DNA of 64,000 nucleotides from Sphaerisporangium krabiense (GCF_014200435.1 NZ_JACHBR010000001.1:5460001-5524000); one strand, 5' to 3'. Counted from the stretch's first letter, positions 53,142 to 62,378 are shown. The notes: generated by a model not told the origin, from the sequence alone. A program made the numbers and translations.

Positions 53142-53765
53142 TCACTTCTTCGGCGGGACCGGCCTGCCGCCCGGGAGCAGCGTCGGCGGCGGGAAGCGCA
53201 GCCGGCGGATCTGCATCGCGCGCATGGCGGCGTAGAAGCCGACGCCCTTGAGGCTCTCGCCGGGGAACTTCTCGCCCGCCTCCTTCTTGACGCGCCGCGC
53301 CACCCAGAACCCGCTCAGGGCCACCACGACGATCATCGCGGGCCACAGGATCGTGATGGCGTAGGAGTAGAGCAGCATGCCCGTCTGCCCGCCGAGCATC
53401 GGGATCGTCCACAGGACGACCAGCAGGAGCAGCGAGACGGGGAGGAAGTACTGGCTCACGGTGCGCCGGGAGTCGACCCAGTCGCGGGCGAACTTGCGGG
53501 CCTGACCCCGGTCGCGCACGGGAAGGTAGCGGTCGTCACCCCGCAGCATGCCCTCGCGGGCGCGGGCGCGCTCGGCGGTCTGACGCTCGCGCGCCTGCCG
53601 GTAGGCCTCTTTGCGGTTGGTGGGGGCCGTCACCGGCGAGCGGCGGCGGCCTTGGGCCTCGCGGCGCTTGGGAGTGGGGCGGCCCTTTCCCGCGGTCTTC
53701 CCCTGCGTCTCTTCGGGCGCGGGGGCGGAGGCGTCCGCGGGAGCCTCGGTACGACGTCGGAACAC
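53142..53765 (-). CDS. DUF3043-family membrane protein
   Basis: 207 residues. A disordered Arg/Pro/Lys N-terminus (1-70) is followed by the DUF3043 block RGDDRYLPVRDRGQARKFARDWVDSRR (in parts: GDDRYLPVRDRGQARKFARD and WVDSRR). Two membrane helices follow (SLLLLVVLWTIPML and ILWPAMIVVVALSGFWV), then a basic C-terminus. DUF3043 is an actinobacterial core family of unknown function. It is divergent from pspA, with 233 bp between the genes. Confidence 0.9.
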   Translation of the reverse strand: MFRRRTEAPADASAPAPEETQGKTAGKGRPTPKRREAQGRRRSPVTAPTNRKEAYRQARERQTAERARAREGMLRGDDRYLPVRDRGQARKFARDWVDSRRTVSQYFLPVSLLLLVVLWTIPMLGGQTGMLLYSYAITILWPAMIVVVALSGFWVARRVKKEAGEKFPGESLKGVGFYAAMRAMQIRRLRFPPPTLLPGGRPVPPKK

Positions 53766-53998
53766 GACGTCAGCCTACCGGCGGTGCAACTTAATGACGC
53801 CCTCGTGCGTTATGCGTAGGGTGGACCTAGGCGACTTTGCCGCGATAATCGGGGGCTGACGATGAGTGGGCAGCCAGTGGAGTTGCGAGTGGGCGCGAGG
53901 GAGCATCGAGTGCCTGCGCAGCGATCATACGGCCGGCGAGCGTCGCGTCGAGCGGGAGCATAGGCACAGCACTACCTAGAAGGGGACGGCCAACGCGC

Positions 53999-54814
53999 AT
54001 GAGCGTGATGAAGAGACTTTCCATGATCTTCAAGTCCAAGGCGAACAAAGCCTTGGACAAGATGGAGGATCCGCGCGAGACCCTCGACTACTCCTATCAG
54101 CGGCAGCTTGAGCTTCTGCAGAAGGTTCGCCGGGGCGTGGCCGACGTCGCCACCTCGCGCAAGCGGGTGGAGCTGCAGATCAACCAGATCCAGCAGCAGG
54201 CGAACAAGCTGGAGGACCAGGGCCGCAAGGCGCTGAGCGTCGGCCGTGAGGACCTGGCCCGCGAGGCGCTGAGCCGCCGGTCCGCGCTGCAGACCCAGAT
54301 CGCCGACCTGCAGGTGCAGCACAACAACCTTCAGGGCGAGGAGGAGAAGCTCACCCTCGCGAGCCAGCGCCTCCAGACCAAGGTCGACTCCTTCCGTCAC
54401 CGGAAGGAGACCATCAAGGCGACCTACACCGCCGCCGAGGCGCAGACGCGCATCAACGAGGCGTTCTCCGGCATCTCCGAGGAGATGGGCGACGTGGGTC
54501 TGGCGATCCAGCGCGCCGAGGACAAGACCGCCCAGATGCAGGCCCGCGCCGGTGCGATCGACGAGCTGCTGGCCAGCGGCGCCCTGGACGACTTCAGCGG
54601 CCAGCGCGGCGACGACATCCAGGCCGAGCTCGACCGCATGGGCGGCGGCAGGGACGTGGAGCTGGAGCTCGCCCGCATGAAGGCCGAGCTGGGCCAGGGC
54701 CCGGCGCCGCGCGACGCGATCGAGTCCGGCCCGCAGGGCCAGCAGCAGGCCGCCCCGCAGCAGGCTCCCTCGCAGCACACCCAGCAGTACCGCCAGCCGG
54801 GGGAGGGCCTGTGA
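53999..54814 (+). CDS. pspA: PspA/IM30-family membrane stress protein
   Basis: 271 residues. Almost entirely coiled coil (about 20-225), with the PspA start MKRLSMIFKSKANKALDKME and DPRETLDYSYQRQLELLQ. The tail is Gln/Pro-rich (GQQQAAPQQAPSQ). PspA binds stressed membranes and assembles ESCRT-III-like scaffolds. AAGGGG lies near the ATG. It leads an operon with pspAA, htpX and pspAB; the pspAA GTG overlaps its stop. Confidence 0.93.
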   Translation: MSVMKRLSMIFKSKANKALDKMEDPRETLDYSYQRQLELLQKVRRGVADVATSRKRVELQINQIQQQANKLEDQGRKALSVGREDLAREALSRRSALQTQIADLQVQHNNLQGEEEKLTLASQRLQTKVDSFRHRKETIKATYTAAEAQTRINEAFSGISEEMGDVGLAIQRAEDKTAQMQARAGAIDELLASGALDDFSGQRGDDIQAELDRMGGGRDVELELARMKAELGQGPAPRDAIESGPQGQQQAAPQQAPSQHTQQYRQPGEGL

Positions 54815-55089
54815 TCGTCCGCATCATGGGGGAGGGGCAGGTCCAGATCGCCGAGGGCGACATCGACGTGCTCAACGCCCTGGACACCGAGCTGGAAGCG
54901 GCCATCGAGACCGATGACGAGTCCGAGTTCCGCTCCAAGCTCCACGCCCTGCTGGACAAGGTGCGCCAGCTCGGCAAGCCGCTCCCTGACGACGCGCTGG
55001 AGCCGTCCGAGCTGATTTTGCCTCCTTCTGACGCTTCGATCGATGAAGTGAGAGGAATGCTGGGGGATTCGGGCCTCATCCCGGGATAG
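54811..55089 (+). CDS. pspAA: PspA-associated protein PspAA
   Basis: 92 residues from a GTG overlapping the pspA stop. MGEGQVQIAEGDIDVLNALD at 6-25, LHALLDKVRQLGKPLPDDAL and SELILPPSDAS match the PspAA family, a small acidic partner that follows pspA in actinobacteria and probably tunes PspA. Nine bases separate it from htpX. Confidence 0.88.
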   Translation: MIVRIMGEGQVQIAEGDIDVLNALDTELEAAIETDDESEFRSKLHALLDKVRQLGKPLPDDALEPSELILPPSDASIDEVRGMLGDSGLIPG

Positions 55090-55098
55090 TTTGGGCAT

Positions 55099-56010
55099 AT
55101 GACTCAAACCCGGTACGCCCCCGACCGGGGACTGACCGTGCGCATGGTCGTCACCATGTTCCTGCTCGGCCTGCTCTACGTCGCCTTCGTGGGCGCGCTG
55201 ATCGCCGTGGGGGTCCGGGCGATCGTCGTCCTCGTTCTCGCCGGTGGCCTCCTGCTGGTCCAGTACTTCCTGTCCGACAGGATCGCGTTGTTCGCGATGC
55301 ACGGCAGGGAGGTCTCTCCGCAGGAGGCACCGGAGCTGCACGGCGTGATCGACCGGCTGAGCGCGATCTCCAACACGCCGAAGCCGCGGGTGGCCATCGC
55401 CGACAGCGACGTGCCGAACGCCTTCGCCACCGGCCGCGACCAGAAACACGCGGTGGTCTGCGTCACCACCGGCCTGCTGCGGCGGCTCGACCCTCTGGAA
55501 CTGGAGGGCGTCATCGCCCACGAGATGTCGCACGTGGCGCACCGCGACGTCGCCGTGATGACCATCGCCTCGTTCCTCGGCGTCGTCGCCGGCCTGATGA
55601 CCCGCTTCGCGCTCTACAGCGGCCTCGGCCGCGACCGGGGCAACAACAACGGCCCTCCCATCGGGCTCATCATCATGCTCGTCTCGCTGATCGTCTACGC
55701 GATCAGCTTCCTGCTCACCCGCGCGCTGTCGCGCTACCGCGAGCTGTCGGCCGACCGGGCGGGCGCCCTGCTCACCCAGCGCCCCTCCGCCCTGGCCAGC
55801 GCCCTGGTCAAGGTCACCGGCGACATGGCGCGCATCCCGACCCGCGACCTGCGCGAGGCCCAGCCCTTCAACGCGTTCTTCTTCGCCCCGGCCCTGTCCG
55901 GCAGGGGCGCCGGCGCGAGCCTGGCCACCCTGTTCGCCACCCACCCGCCGCTGGAGCGCCGCCTGGACCAGCTCAGCCGCATCTCCGCCCAGCTCGGACG
56001 GGGAGCCTGA
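55099..56010 (+). CDS. htpX: Zinc metalloprotease HtpX (M48)
   Basis: 303 residues. Two N-terminal membrane helices (17-40 and 42-60), the zinc motif HEMSHVAH with His141, Glu142 and His145, and another membrane pair (150-215). The third ligand Glu is in RELSADRAGA. It degrades damaged membrane proteins. Its place inside the psp operon links protein quality control to the PspA response. The C-terminus keeps the family THPPLERRLDQL. Confidence 0.93.
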   Translation: MTQTRYAPDRGLTVRMVVTMFLLGLLYVAFVGALIAVGVRAIVVLVLAGGLLLVQYFLSDRIALFAMHGREVSPQEAPELHGVIDRLSAISNTPKPRVAIADSDVPNAFATGRDQKHAVVCVTTGLLRRLDPLELEGVIAHEMSHVAHRDVAVMTIASFLGVVAGLMTRFALYSGLGRDRGNNNGPPIGLIIMLVSLIVYAISFLLTRALSRYRELSADRAGALLTQRPSALASALVKVTGDMARIPTRDLREAQPFNAFFFAPALSGRGAGASLATLFATHPPLERRLDQLSRISAQLGRGA

Positions 56011-56014
56011 GCCG

Positions 56015-56575
56015 GTGAGGTGGCTGGACGCGCTGCTCGGCCGCAGCAGACCCGTCAAGCCGGACCTGGACGCGCTGTTCGCGCTGCCGTCCGCCGCGGT
56101 GACCCTGCAGGCGGCCACCGGCTTCACGCCCACGGGCACCGGCTCGGTGTGCTTCCGCGCCGCCGAGGGCGGCGCCTTCGCCACCCTCCAGCAGGACATC
56201 CGCGCCCTGCTCGGCGAGTCCGAGGTCGAGCAGACCCAGGACTCCTACGGCTACACCTGGCTGGTCGCGCGCCGGAGTCCCGACGACCTCTCCACGCTGG
56301 TCACCGACCTGCACGGCATCAACTCCTCGCTGGAGGGCGCGGGCTTCGGCCCGTCCCTGCTGTGCTCGATGGCCGACTTCGCCGACGGGCCGGGACGCCG
56401 CCTGGCTCTGGTCTACCTCTACAAGCAGGGCACCTTCTACCCGTTCGCCCCGCTGACCGGCCGGCGCAGGGACAACGCCCTGGAGCTGGAGGTGCGCGCC
56501 GCCGTGTCCGGCGATCTGAAGATGGAGCCCGACCTCTCCCGCTGGTTCCCCCTCTGGGGCGCCCCGGGCCTCTGA
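56015..56575 (+). CDS. pspAB: PspA-associated protein PspAB
   Basis: 186 residues from GTG, four bases after htpX. WLDALLGRSRPVKPDLDALF at the start, SVCFRAAEGGAFA, the central SYGYTWLVARRSPDDLSTLV and LVYLYKQGTFYPFAPL are the PspAB pattern. The protein is soluble and likely regulates PspA. This closes the pspA-pspAA-htpX-pspAB unit. The ribosome binding site is in the htpX end (GGGGAGCC region). Confidence 0.85.
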   Translation: MRWLDALLGRSRPVKPDLDALFALPSAAVTLQAATGFTPTGTGSVCFRAAEGGAFATLQQDIRALLGESEVEQTQDSYGYTWLVARRSPDDLSTLVTDLHGINSSLEGAGFGPSLLCSMADFADGPGRRLALVYLYKQGTFYPFAPLTGRRRDNALELEVRAAVSGDLKMEPDLSRWFPLWGAPGL

Positions 56576-56664
56576 CCACGGCCCCCGGCCAGGCCCGTCC
56601 GAACACAGAACGATCAGTAATGCCCGCTCGCCCTTAACGATACGAATCGAGGGGTATACCCGGC

Positions 56665-58491
56665 GTGACCGAGTCATCGCCGGGGGGACACAGGGTGGCA
56701 GTGACCGAGCAGGGCCGCGACGGCGTGGCCGTAGGGGCCGAGGCGGGAGGGCGTTTCCGGGTCAGGGTGCCGCGCGTGCTGTCGGTGTGCATGGCGGTGG
56801 CCGCCGTGTACTCGGCGGCCATCGCGGTCGCGGGCCCGCTGCGCAGCACGCTCGGCCCCGTCACCGGCCTCATCGAGACGGCCGTCTTCCCCGTCGAGCC
56901 GAACCTCGGGTACGCGGTGTTCCTGGCGATCCTTGCCGGGGCCCTGGCCCGCCGCAAGAGGGCGGCCTACGGCGTCGTCACGGCCATCTTCGCGCTGCTC
57001 GTGCTCGGCAACCTCGCGGTCGTGCTCTCCTCGTCCCTGATGCCCGACCTGGTGGAGGAGTTCTCGCTCACGGGGCAGGTCGTCGCGGCCGACGTCAACC
57101 TCGTGGTGTCGGCGGTGGTCCTCGGCGTGCTGGCGGCCACCCGCGACGAGTTCTTCGCCCCGACCCGCCGCGCGTCCTTCAGGAAGGCCCTGCTCACGCT
57201 CGGCTCGCTGCTGGGGGTCTCCTTCGCCGTCGGCTACGCGCTCGTCACGCTCTTCCCCGGCACGCTCAAGCCCGGCGACCACCTCGCCTGGACGCTGGAG
57301 CGCACCCTGGGCGGGGTCGTCACCCTGGACTTCTACCGGGCGGGGCGTCCCCCGTCGTGGGTGAACCTGGTCATCGGCCTGCTGAGCGCCGTCGCGGTGC
57401 TGGTGGCCTTCGCCGTGCTGTTCCGCTCCCAGCGGGCCAGAGCCGAACTGCCCGCCGAGAGCGAGGAGCGCGTCAGGGCGCTGCTGCGCTCCTACGGCTC
57501 GCGCGACTCGCTCGGCTACTTCGCCACCCGCCGCGACCGCGCCGTCATCTTCTCGCCGAGCGGCAAGGCCGCCGTCTCCTACCGGGTCGTCGCCGGGGTC
57601 TGCCTGGCCGGGGGAGACCCGATCGGCGACGTCGAGGCGTGGGGGCACGCCATCCGCGCCTGGCTGGAGGAGGCCCGCCGCTACGGCTGGGCCGCGGCCG
57701 CGATCGGCCCCGGCGAGGCCGGCGCGCACGCCTACGCCCGCGCCGGGCTGCGGGTGCTGGAGCTCGGCGACGAGGCCGTCATCGAGGCCGCGGCCTTCGG
57801 CCTGGAGGGACGGGAGATGCGCGGGGTGCGCCAGGCCGTCAACCGGGTGCGCCGCGCCGGGTTCACGCTGCGCATCCGGCGGCACGCCGACCTGACGCCC
57901 GAGGAGACGCGTCACGTCATCGAACGCGCCGCGGCGTGGCGCGGCACGCGGGCCGAGCGCGGCTTCTCCATGGCGCTCGGCCGCCTGGGCGACCCGGCGG
58001 ACGGCGCGTGCGTCCTGGTCGAGGCCAGGGACGCCGCCGGCAGGCTCGCGGCGATCCTGTCGTTCGCGCCCTGGGGCGAGGACGGCCTGTCGCTGGACCT
58101 CATGCGGCGCGACAGGGGCGGCGACAACGGGCTCATGGAGTTCATGGTCGCCGGGCTGATCGCCGAGGCGGACCGGCTCGGCGTCAAGCGGATCTCGCTC
58201 AACTTCGCCATGTTCCGGTCGGTGTTCGAGGGCGGCGCGCGCCTCGGCGCCGGGCCCGTGCTCCGGCTGTGGCGCGGCACGCTGCTGTTCCTGTCGCGCT
58301 GGTGGCAGCTCGAATCCCTGTACCGGGCCAACGCCAAATACCACCCGGTGTGGGTCCCGCGCTTCATCGCCTTCGAGGACACCCGCGACCTGCCCAAGGT
58401 GGGCCTGGCCTCGGTGATCGCCGAGGGGTTCCTGACGCCGCCCCGCGTCCTGCCGCGGCGGCGCGGCGGGGACGGCGCGGCGCGGGCGTGA
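56665..58491 (+). CDS. MprF/LysX-type DUF2156 membrane protein, putative phosphatidylglycerol lysyltransferase
   Basis: 608 residues. Six or seven membrane helices fill residues 30-250. A cytoplasmic GNAT-like DUF2156 domain (270-580) has YFATRRDRAVIFSPSGKAAVSYR in parts (YFATRRDRAVIF; VCLAGGDPIGD) and LNFAMFRSVFEGG. This is the domain layout of MprF and of the N-terminal part of mycobacterial LysX, which transfer aminoacyl groups to phosphatidylglycerol and change surface charge. No lysyl-tRNA synthetase domain is fused. The start is GTG; ATG/GTG alternatives lie at 56695 and nearby. It follows the psp operon. Confidence 0.83.
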   Translation: MTESSPGGHRVAVTEQGRDGVAVGAEAGGRFRVRVPRVLSVCMAVAAVYSAAIAVAGPLRSTLGPVTGLIETAVFPVEPNLGYAVFLAILAGALARRKRAAYGVVTAIFALLVLGNLAVVLSSSLMPDLVEEFSLTGQVVAADVNLVVSAVVLGVLAATRDEFFAPTRRASFRKALLTLGSLLGVSFAVGYALVTLFPGTLKPGDHLAWTLERTLGGVVTLDFYRAGRPPSWVNLVIGLLSAVAVLVAFAVLFRSQRARAELPAESEERVRALLRSYGSRDSLGYFATRRDRAVIFSPSGKAAVSYRVVAGVCLAGGDPIGDVEAWGHAIRAWLEEARRYGWAAAAIGPGEAGAHAYARAGLRVLELGDEAVIEAAAFGLEGREMRGVRQAVNRVRRAGFTLRIRRHADLTPEETRHVIERAAAWRGTRAERGFSMALGRLGDPADGACVLVEARDAAGRLAAILSFAPWGEDGLSLDLMRRDRGGDNGLMEFMVAGLIAEADRLGVKRISLNFAMFRSVFEGGARLGAGPVLRLWRGTLLFLSRWWQLESLYRANAKYHPVWVPRFIAFEDTRDLPKVGLASVIAEGFLTPPRVLPRRRGGDGAARA

Positions 58492-58576
58492 GGCCGGGGT
58501 CTGCGATCGGTCAAGTTCCCGCCGCGTGCGGAGGCGGCTCGCCGGGGCCGGTCGCGCCCGGTGGTGGCATGGCCTC

Positions 58577-59290
58577 ATGACCGTACTCGTGACCAAGGTG
58601 GGTGCCGTGCTCGTGGCGGCGGGGATCGTCTTCGCCGGAGCGGGGCCCGCCCTCGCGGCCCCGCGGCCTCCCGGTGGCGAGGCGCCCGCCGCTGGGGAGG
58701 CGGCCGAGGTCGGCGTCGCCGGGCGGGGGAGCGTCCGCGCCGTGCCGGACGTGATGCGCCTCGGCGTGGGCGTGGAGGTGCGCAGGGACAAGGCGGGGGA
58801 GGCGTTCGCGGCCGCCAGGGCGGCCGCCGCGCGGCTGACCGACGCCCTGCTCGCCGCCGGGGTGGCGAAGGAGGACCTGCGCACCAACGACCTGTCTCTG
58901 GGCGCCGAGTACGAGAAGTACCCGAGGGTCGTCGGCTACCGCGCCACCCAGGGCGTCGAGGCGCTGGTCCGCGACCTGTCCCGGGCGGACGCCGCCGTGG
59001 ACGCCGTCGCCGCCGCGGGCGAGGAGGCACGGCTGACCGGCGTGACCTTCGAGATCTCCCGCTCCCAGGCCCTGCTGCGGTCGGCCCGCGAGGCCGCCTA
59101 CCGCAACGCCCTGGCCAAGGCCCGGCAGTACGCCGCGCTCACCGGCCGCCGCGTCGGGCGGGTGCTGAAGCTGGAGGAGGAGGGCGACGGCGCGCCCCCG
59201 CGCTTCGCCATGGTGGCGGAGAAGGGGGCGCTCAGCCCGGGGCAGGGCACCGTCACGATCGTCGTCCGCGCGCTGTACGAGCTGGTCTAG
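58577..59290 (+). CDS. SIMPL-domain (DUF541) secreted protein
   Basis: 237 residues. A signal peptide (1-28, VAAGIVFAGAGPALAAP) is followed by the SIMPL domain: GRGSVRAVPDVMRLGVGVEV, then ARAAAARLTDALLAAGVAKEDLRT in pieces, GYRATQGVEALVRDL and AYRNALAKARQYAALTG. SIMPL proteins are periplasmic or extracytoplasmic BP26/OMP28-like; function is not settled. ATG at 58577 is the first that precedes the signal. It converges with nadA; their stop codons are adjacent. Confidence 0.85.
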   Translation: MTVLVTKVGAVLVAAGIVFAGAGPALAAPRPPGGEAPAAGEAAEVGVAGRGSVRAVPDVMRLGVGVEVRRDKAGEAFAAARAAAARLTDALLAAGVAKEDLRTNDLSLGAEYEKYPRVVGYRATQGVEALVRDLSRADAAVDAVAAAGEEARLTGVTFEISRSQALLRSAREAAYRNALAKARQYAALTGRRVGRVLKLEEEGDGAPPRFAMVAEKGALSPGQGTVTIVVRALYELV

Positions 59291-59291
59291 C

Positions 59292-60476
59292 TCACGGCAG
59301 GGCCAGCATGCGGTCGAGGGCGATCTTGGCCCAGTGCGTCGTGTCCGGGTCCACGGTGATCTGGTTGACGACCTGGCCCTCGGCCAGCGACTCCAGCGCC
59401 CACACCAGGTGCGGCAGGTCGATGCGGTTCATCGTGGAGCAGTAGCAGACCGTGCGGTCCAGGAACGTCACGGTCTTGTCCGGGTGCGCCGCCGCCAGCC
59501 GCTTGACCAGGTTGAGCTCGGTGCCGATCGCCCACGCCGAGCCGGCGGGCGCCTGCTCGAGCGTCTTGATGATGTACTCGGTGGAGCCGACGTGGTCGGC
59601 CTTGGTGACCACCTCGTGGCGGCACTCGGGGTGCACCAGCACGTTGACCCCGGGGATGCGGGCCCGCACGTCGTCCACGCAGGCGGCGGAGAACCGGCCG
59701 TGCACCGAGCAGTGGCCGCGCCACAGGATCATCTTGGCGTCCCTGAGCTGCTGCTCGGTGAGCCCGCCGTTCGGACGGTGCGGGTTGTAGACCACGCAGT
59801 CCTCCAGCGCGAACCCCATCTCCAGGACCGCGGTGTTGCGCCCGAGGTGCTGGTCGGGCAGGAACAGCACCTTCCTGTCGCCTGCGGCCTTGTCGGGGCC
59901 CTCGGGGCCCTGGTCGAAGGCCCAGTCCAGCGCGCGGCGGGCGTTGGAGGACGTGCAGACCGCGCCGCCGTTGCGCCCGCAGAACGCCTTGATGTCGGCC
60001 GAGGAGTTCATGTAGGTGATCGGCACGGTCACCTCGGCGAGGCCGAGGTCGGCCAGCACGTCCCACGCCTCCTCGACCTGGTCGAAGGTCGCCATGTCCG
60101 CCATCGAGCAGCCCGCGGCCATGTCCGGGAGCACGACCTTCTGGTCGTCGCCGGTGAGGATGTCGGCCGACTCGGCCATGAAGTGGACGCCGCAGAAGAC
60201 GATGTACTCCGCCCCGGGGCGGGCCGCCGCCTCGCGGGCCAGCTTGAAGGAGTCGCCGGTGACGTCGGCGAACCGGATCACCTCGTCGCGCTGGTAGTGG
60301 TGGCCGAGCACGAACAGCCGGTCGCCCAGGGCGGCCTTGGCCCGTTCGGCCCGCGCGACGAGTTCCGGGTCGGAGGCGGGGGGCAGGTCGCCGGGACAGT
60401 CGACGCCGCGCTCGCTGTGCGGGTCGGTCCCGCGGCCGAGGACGAAGAGAGGAAGGCCGGTGTCGGTAGTGGTCAC
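59292..60476 (-). CDS. nadA: Quinolinate synthase
   Basis: 394 residues from GTG. YQRDEVIRFADVTGDSFKLA, YINSSADIKAFC-like YMNSSADIKAFCGRNG, VLVHPECRHEV and the C-terminal CYCSTMNRIDLPHL carry the conserved cysteines that hold the [4Fe-4S] cluster. It condenses iminoaspartate with dihydroxyacetone phosphate to quinolinate for NAD synthesis. No nadB or nadC follows in the window. An inverted repeat at 60510-60524 may regulate it. It is divergent from erpA, which delivers Fe-S clusters. Confidence 0.95.
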   Translation of the reverse strand: MTTTDTGLPLFVLGRGTDPHSERGVDCPGDLPPASDPELVARAERAKAALGDRLFVLGHHYQRDEVIRFADVTGDSFKLAREAAARPGAEYIVFCGVHFMAESADILTGDDQKVVLPDMAAGCSMADMATFDQVEEAWDVLADLGLAEVTVPITYMNSSADIKAFCGRNGGAVCTSSNARRALDWAFDQGPEGPDKAAGDRKVLFLPDQHLGRNTAVLEMGFALEDCVVYNPHRPNGGLTEQQLRDAKMILWRGHCSVHGRFSAACVDDVRARIPGVNVLVHPECRHEVVTKADHVGSTEYIIKTLEQAPAGSAWAIGTELNLVKRLAAAHPDKTVTFLDRTVCYCSTMNRIDLPHLVWALESLAEGQVVNQITVDPDTTHWAKIALDRMLALP

Positions 60477-60509
60477 GGCAGCGCACCTCGTGTGGGGTGG
60501 GAGGACTTA

Positions 60510-60524
60510 TCGTCTAGTTGACGA
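60510..60524. promoter_or_regulatory. Inverted repeat in the nadA promoter region
   Basis: TCGTC and GACGA flank TAGTT, 34 bp upstream of nadA, in a locally AT-rich stretch. A NAD-pathway repressor site is possible, but no known motif was matched with confidence. Confidence 0.35.
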
Positions 60525-60690
60525 CTAATGATGACACATGGCGTCGCCCGGCTATTCCCGAGGGGGGTCCGCGTACCGGACCCTGAGACAGGAATGTGTA
60601 GTCGTGCCGTGGTGTTGGTAGCGTCTGAGTACGACCTCAGAACAAGGCCACCGTCCCCAAGGGGCGTTGGGGCAGACGGGGAGTCAACAG

Positions 60691-61044
60691 ATGACGGTTG
60701 AGAGCAGCGAGACCACGCAGCAGGGCCTGGTCCTGACGGACGCGGCCGCGGCCAAGGTGCGCAGCCTGCTCGAACAGCAGGGCGAGGAAGGGCTTCAGCT
60801 CCGCGTCGCGGTGCAGCCGGGCGGCTGTTCCGGTCTGCGCTACCAGCTCTTCTTCGACGACCGCTCGATGGACGGGGACGTCGTCTCCGACTTCGGCGGC
60901 GTCAGTGTCGTCACCGACCGCATGAGCGCGCCGTACCTCATGGGCGCCACGGTCGACTTCGTCGACACGATCGAGAAGCAGGGCTTCACGATCGACAACC
61001 CGAACGCCACCGGTTCCTGCGCCTGCGGCGATTCGTTCAACTAA
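60691..61044 (+). CDS. erpA: Iron-sulfur cluster insertion protein
   Basis: 117 residues. The A-type carrier cysteines are Cys46 in QPGGCSG and Cys110/Cys112 in GSCACG. LTDAAAAKVRSLLEQQ is the usual N-terminal helix. It hands [4Fe-4S] clusters to apo-proteins, possibly including the divergent NadA. ATG at 60691 follows GGGGAG; a start 24 bp upstream is less likely. No suf genes are adjacent. Confidence 0.93.
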   Translation: MTVESSETTQQGLVLTDAAAAKVRSLLEQQGEEGLQLRVAVQPGGCSGLRYQLFFDDRSMDGDVVSDFGGVSVVTDRMSAPYLMGATVDFVDTIEKQGFTIDNPNATGSCACGDSFN

Positions 61045-61391
61045 AGACGGCGCGCGGTCCGGCCCCGCTCGCGGCTCCCTCCGCCGGGCGGGGTTTCGGC
61101 ATGCCCGGCTTCCGTGGCCCCGCGAGGGCCCACCCCAGCCCCGCGTCGCGGCAGGTCGGCGCGAACGTTCGGGAGCCGTAGGGGGGCGCGGGCGTCACCC
61201 CAGGTCAGGCGGGTCGCCGCGTTCGCGTCCGACCGGTCTCCAGCTCCGGCGAAGATCATCGGCGGCGCGGCGCCATCGCTATGCGCCGGGTTTCCGTGTC
61301 ATATTCTTGGCGGGCTCAACAGGCTGACGACGCCGACCAGGGCCGTTCCCAGGCCGTGGCAGACCATGCTGATCCATGAGGAGAGCGACCC
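61045..61391. other. Intergenic region between erpA and the PfkB kinase gene
   Basis: 347 bp. Just after erpA a GC-rich segment could form a weak stem (CCCCGC with GCGGGG, 61065-61095, followed by TTT), a possible terminator. The rest shows no ribosome binding site with a plausible ORF on either strand until the GAGGAG before the kinase GTG. Confidence 0.4.
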
Positions 61392-62378
61392 GTGCGCATC
61401 GCCGTCACCGGCTCCATCGCGACCGATCACCTGATGACGTTCCCGGGGAGCTTCGGGGAACAGCTCATCGCCGAGCAGCTCGACCGCGTCTCGCTGTCCT
61501 TCCTCGTCGACGATCTCCAGATCCGGCGCGGCGGCGTGGCGGCCAACATCGCCTTCGGCATGGGATGCCTGGGCCTCAAGCCGATCCTCGTCGGCGCGGT
61601 CGGCGACGACTTCGCCGGCTACCGCTCCTGGCTGGAGCGCCACGGCGTCGACTGCGACTCGGTGCACGTCTCCGAGCTGCGCCACACCGCGCGCTTCCTG
61701 TGCACCACCGACGAGCACCACAACCAGATCGCGTCCTTCTACACCGGCGCGATGGCCGAGGCCCGCGAGATCGAGCTGAAGCCCGTCGCCGACCGCCTCG
61801 GCGGCCTCGACCTCGTGCTGATCAGCCCCAACGACCCCGACGCGATGTTCCGCCACACCGAGGAGTGCCGCGAGCGCGGCATCCCCTTCGCGGCCGACCC
61901 CTCCCAGCAGCTCGCCCGCATGGGCGGCGAAGAGATCAAGGCCCTGATCGAGGGCGCCGCCTACCTGTTCACCAACGACTACGAGAAGGCCCTGGTCGAG
62001 CAGAAGACCGGCTGGTCGGACGAAGAGGTGCTCGGCCGCGTCGGCGTGCGCGTCACCACCCTCGGGCCGAAGGGCGCCCGCATCGACCGCGAGGGCGAGC
62101 CGTCCGTCCACGTCCCCCCGGCCGCCGAGCGCGGCAAGGTCGACCCGACCGGCGTGGGCGACGCCTTCCGCGCGGGCTTCCTGTCCGGGCTCGCCTGGGG
62201 CGTCTCGCCCGAGCGCAGCGGCCAGGTCGGCAACCTGCTCGCCACCCACGTCCTCGAAGAGGTCGGCGGCCAGGAGTACCAGCTCGGCCGGCAGGGCTTC
62301 CTGGACCGCTTCGCCGCCGCCTACGGCGCCGAGGCCGCCGGAGAGATCACCGAGCACCTCGACTGCTTCCACGCCTGA
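61392..62378 (+). CDS. PfkB-family carbohydrate or adenosine kinase
   Basis: 328 residues from GTG with GAGGAG nearby. The PfkB fold has GGVAANIAFGMGCLG near the N-terminal signature and DPTGVGDAFRAGF as the C-terminal signature with the catalytic Asp. VTGSIATDHLMTFPG opens the first strand. Actinobacterial relatives at this locus are annotated as carbohydrate or adenosine kinases; the phosphoacceptor is not readable from sequence. It is convergent with the TusA/cysteine desulfurase pair. Confidence 0.88.
   Translation: MRIAVTGSIATDHLMTFPGSFGEQLIAEQLDRVSLSFLVDDLQIRRGGVAANIAFGMGCLGLKPILVGAVGDDFAGYRSWLERHGVDCDSVHVSELRHTARFLCTTDEHHNQIASFYTGAMAEAREIELKPVADRLGGLDLVLISPNDPDAMFRHTEECRERGIPFAADPSQQLARMGGEEIKALIEGAAYLFTNDYEKALVEQKTGWSDEEVLGRVGVRVTTLGPKGARIDREGEPSVHVPPAAERGKVDPTGVGDAFRAGFLSGLAWGVSPERSGQVGNLLATHVLEEVGGQEYQLGRQGFLDRFAAAYGAEAAGEITEHLDCFHA

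Noticed and set aside
53872-53976. 34-codon ORF between DUF3043 and pspA
   Set aside because: Third codon positions are not GC-rich, unlike all real genes here, and the peptide has no recognisable character.
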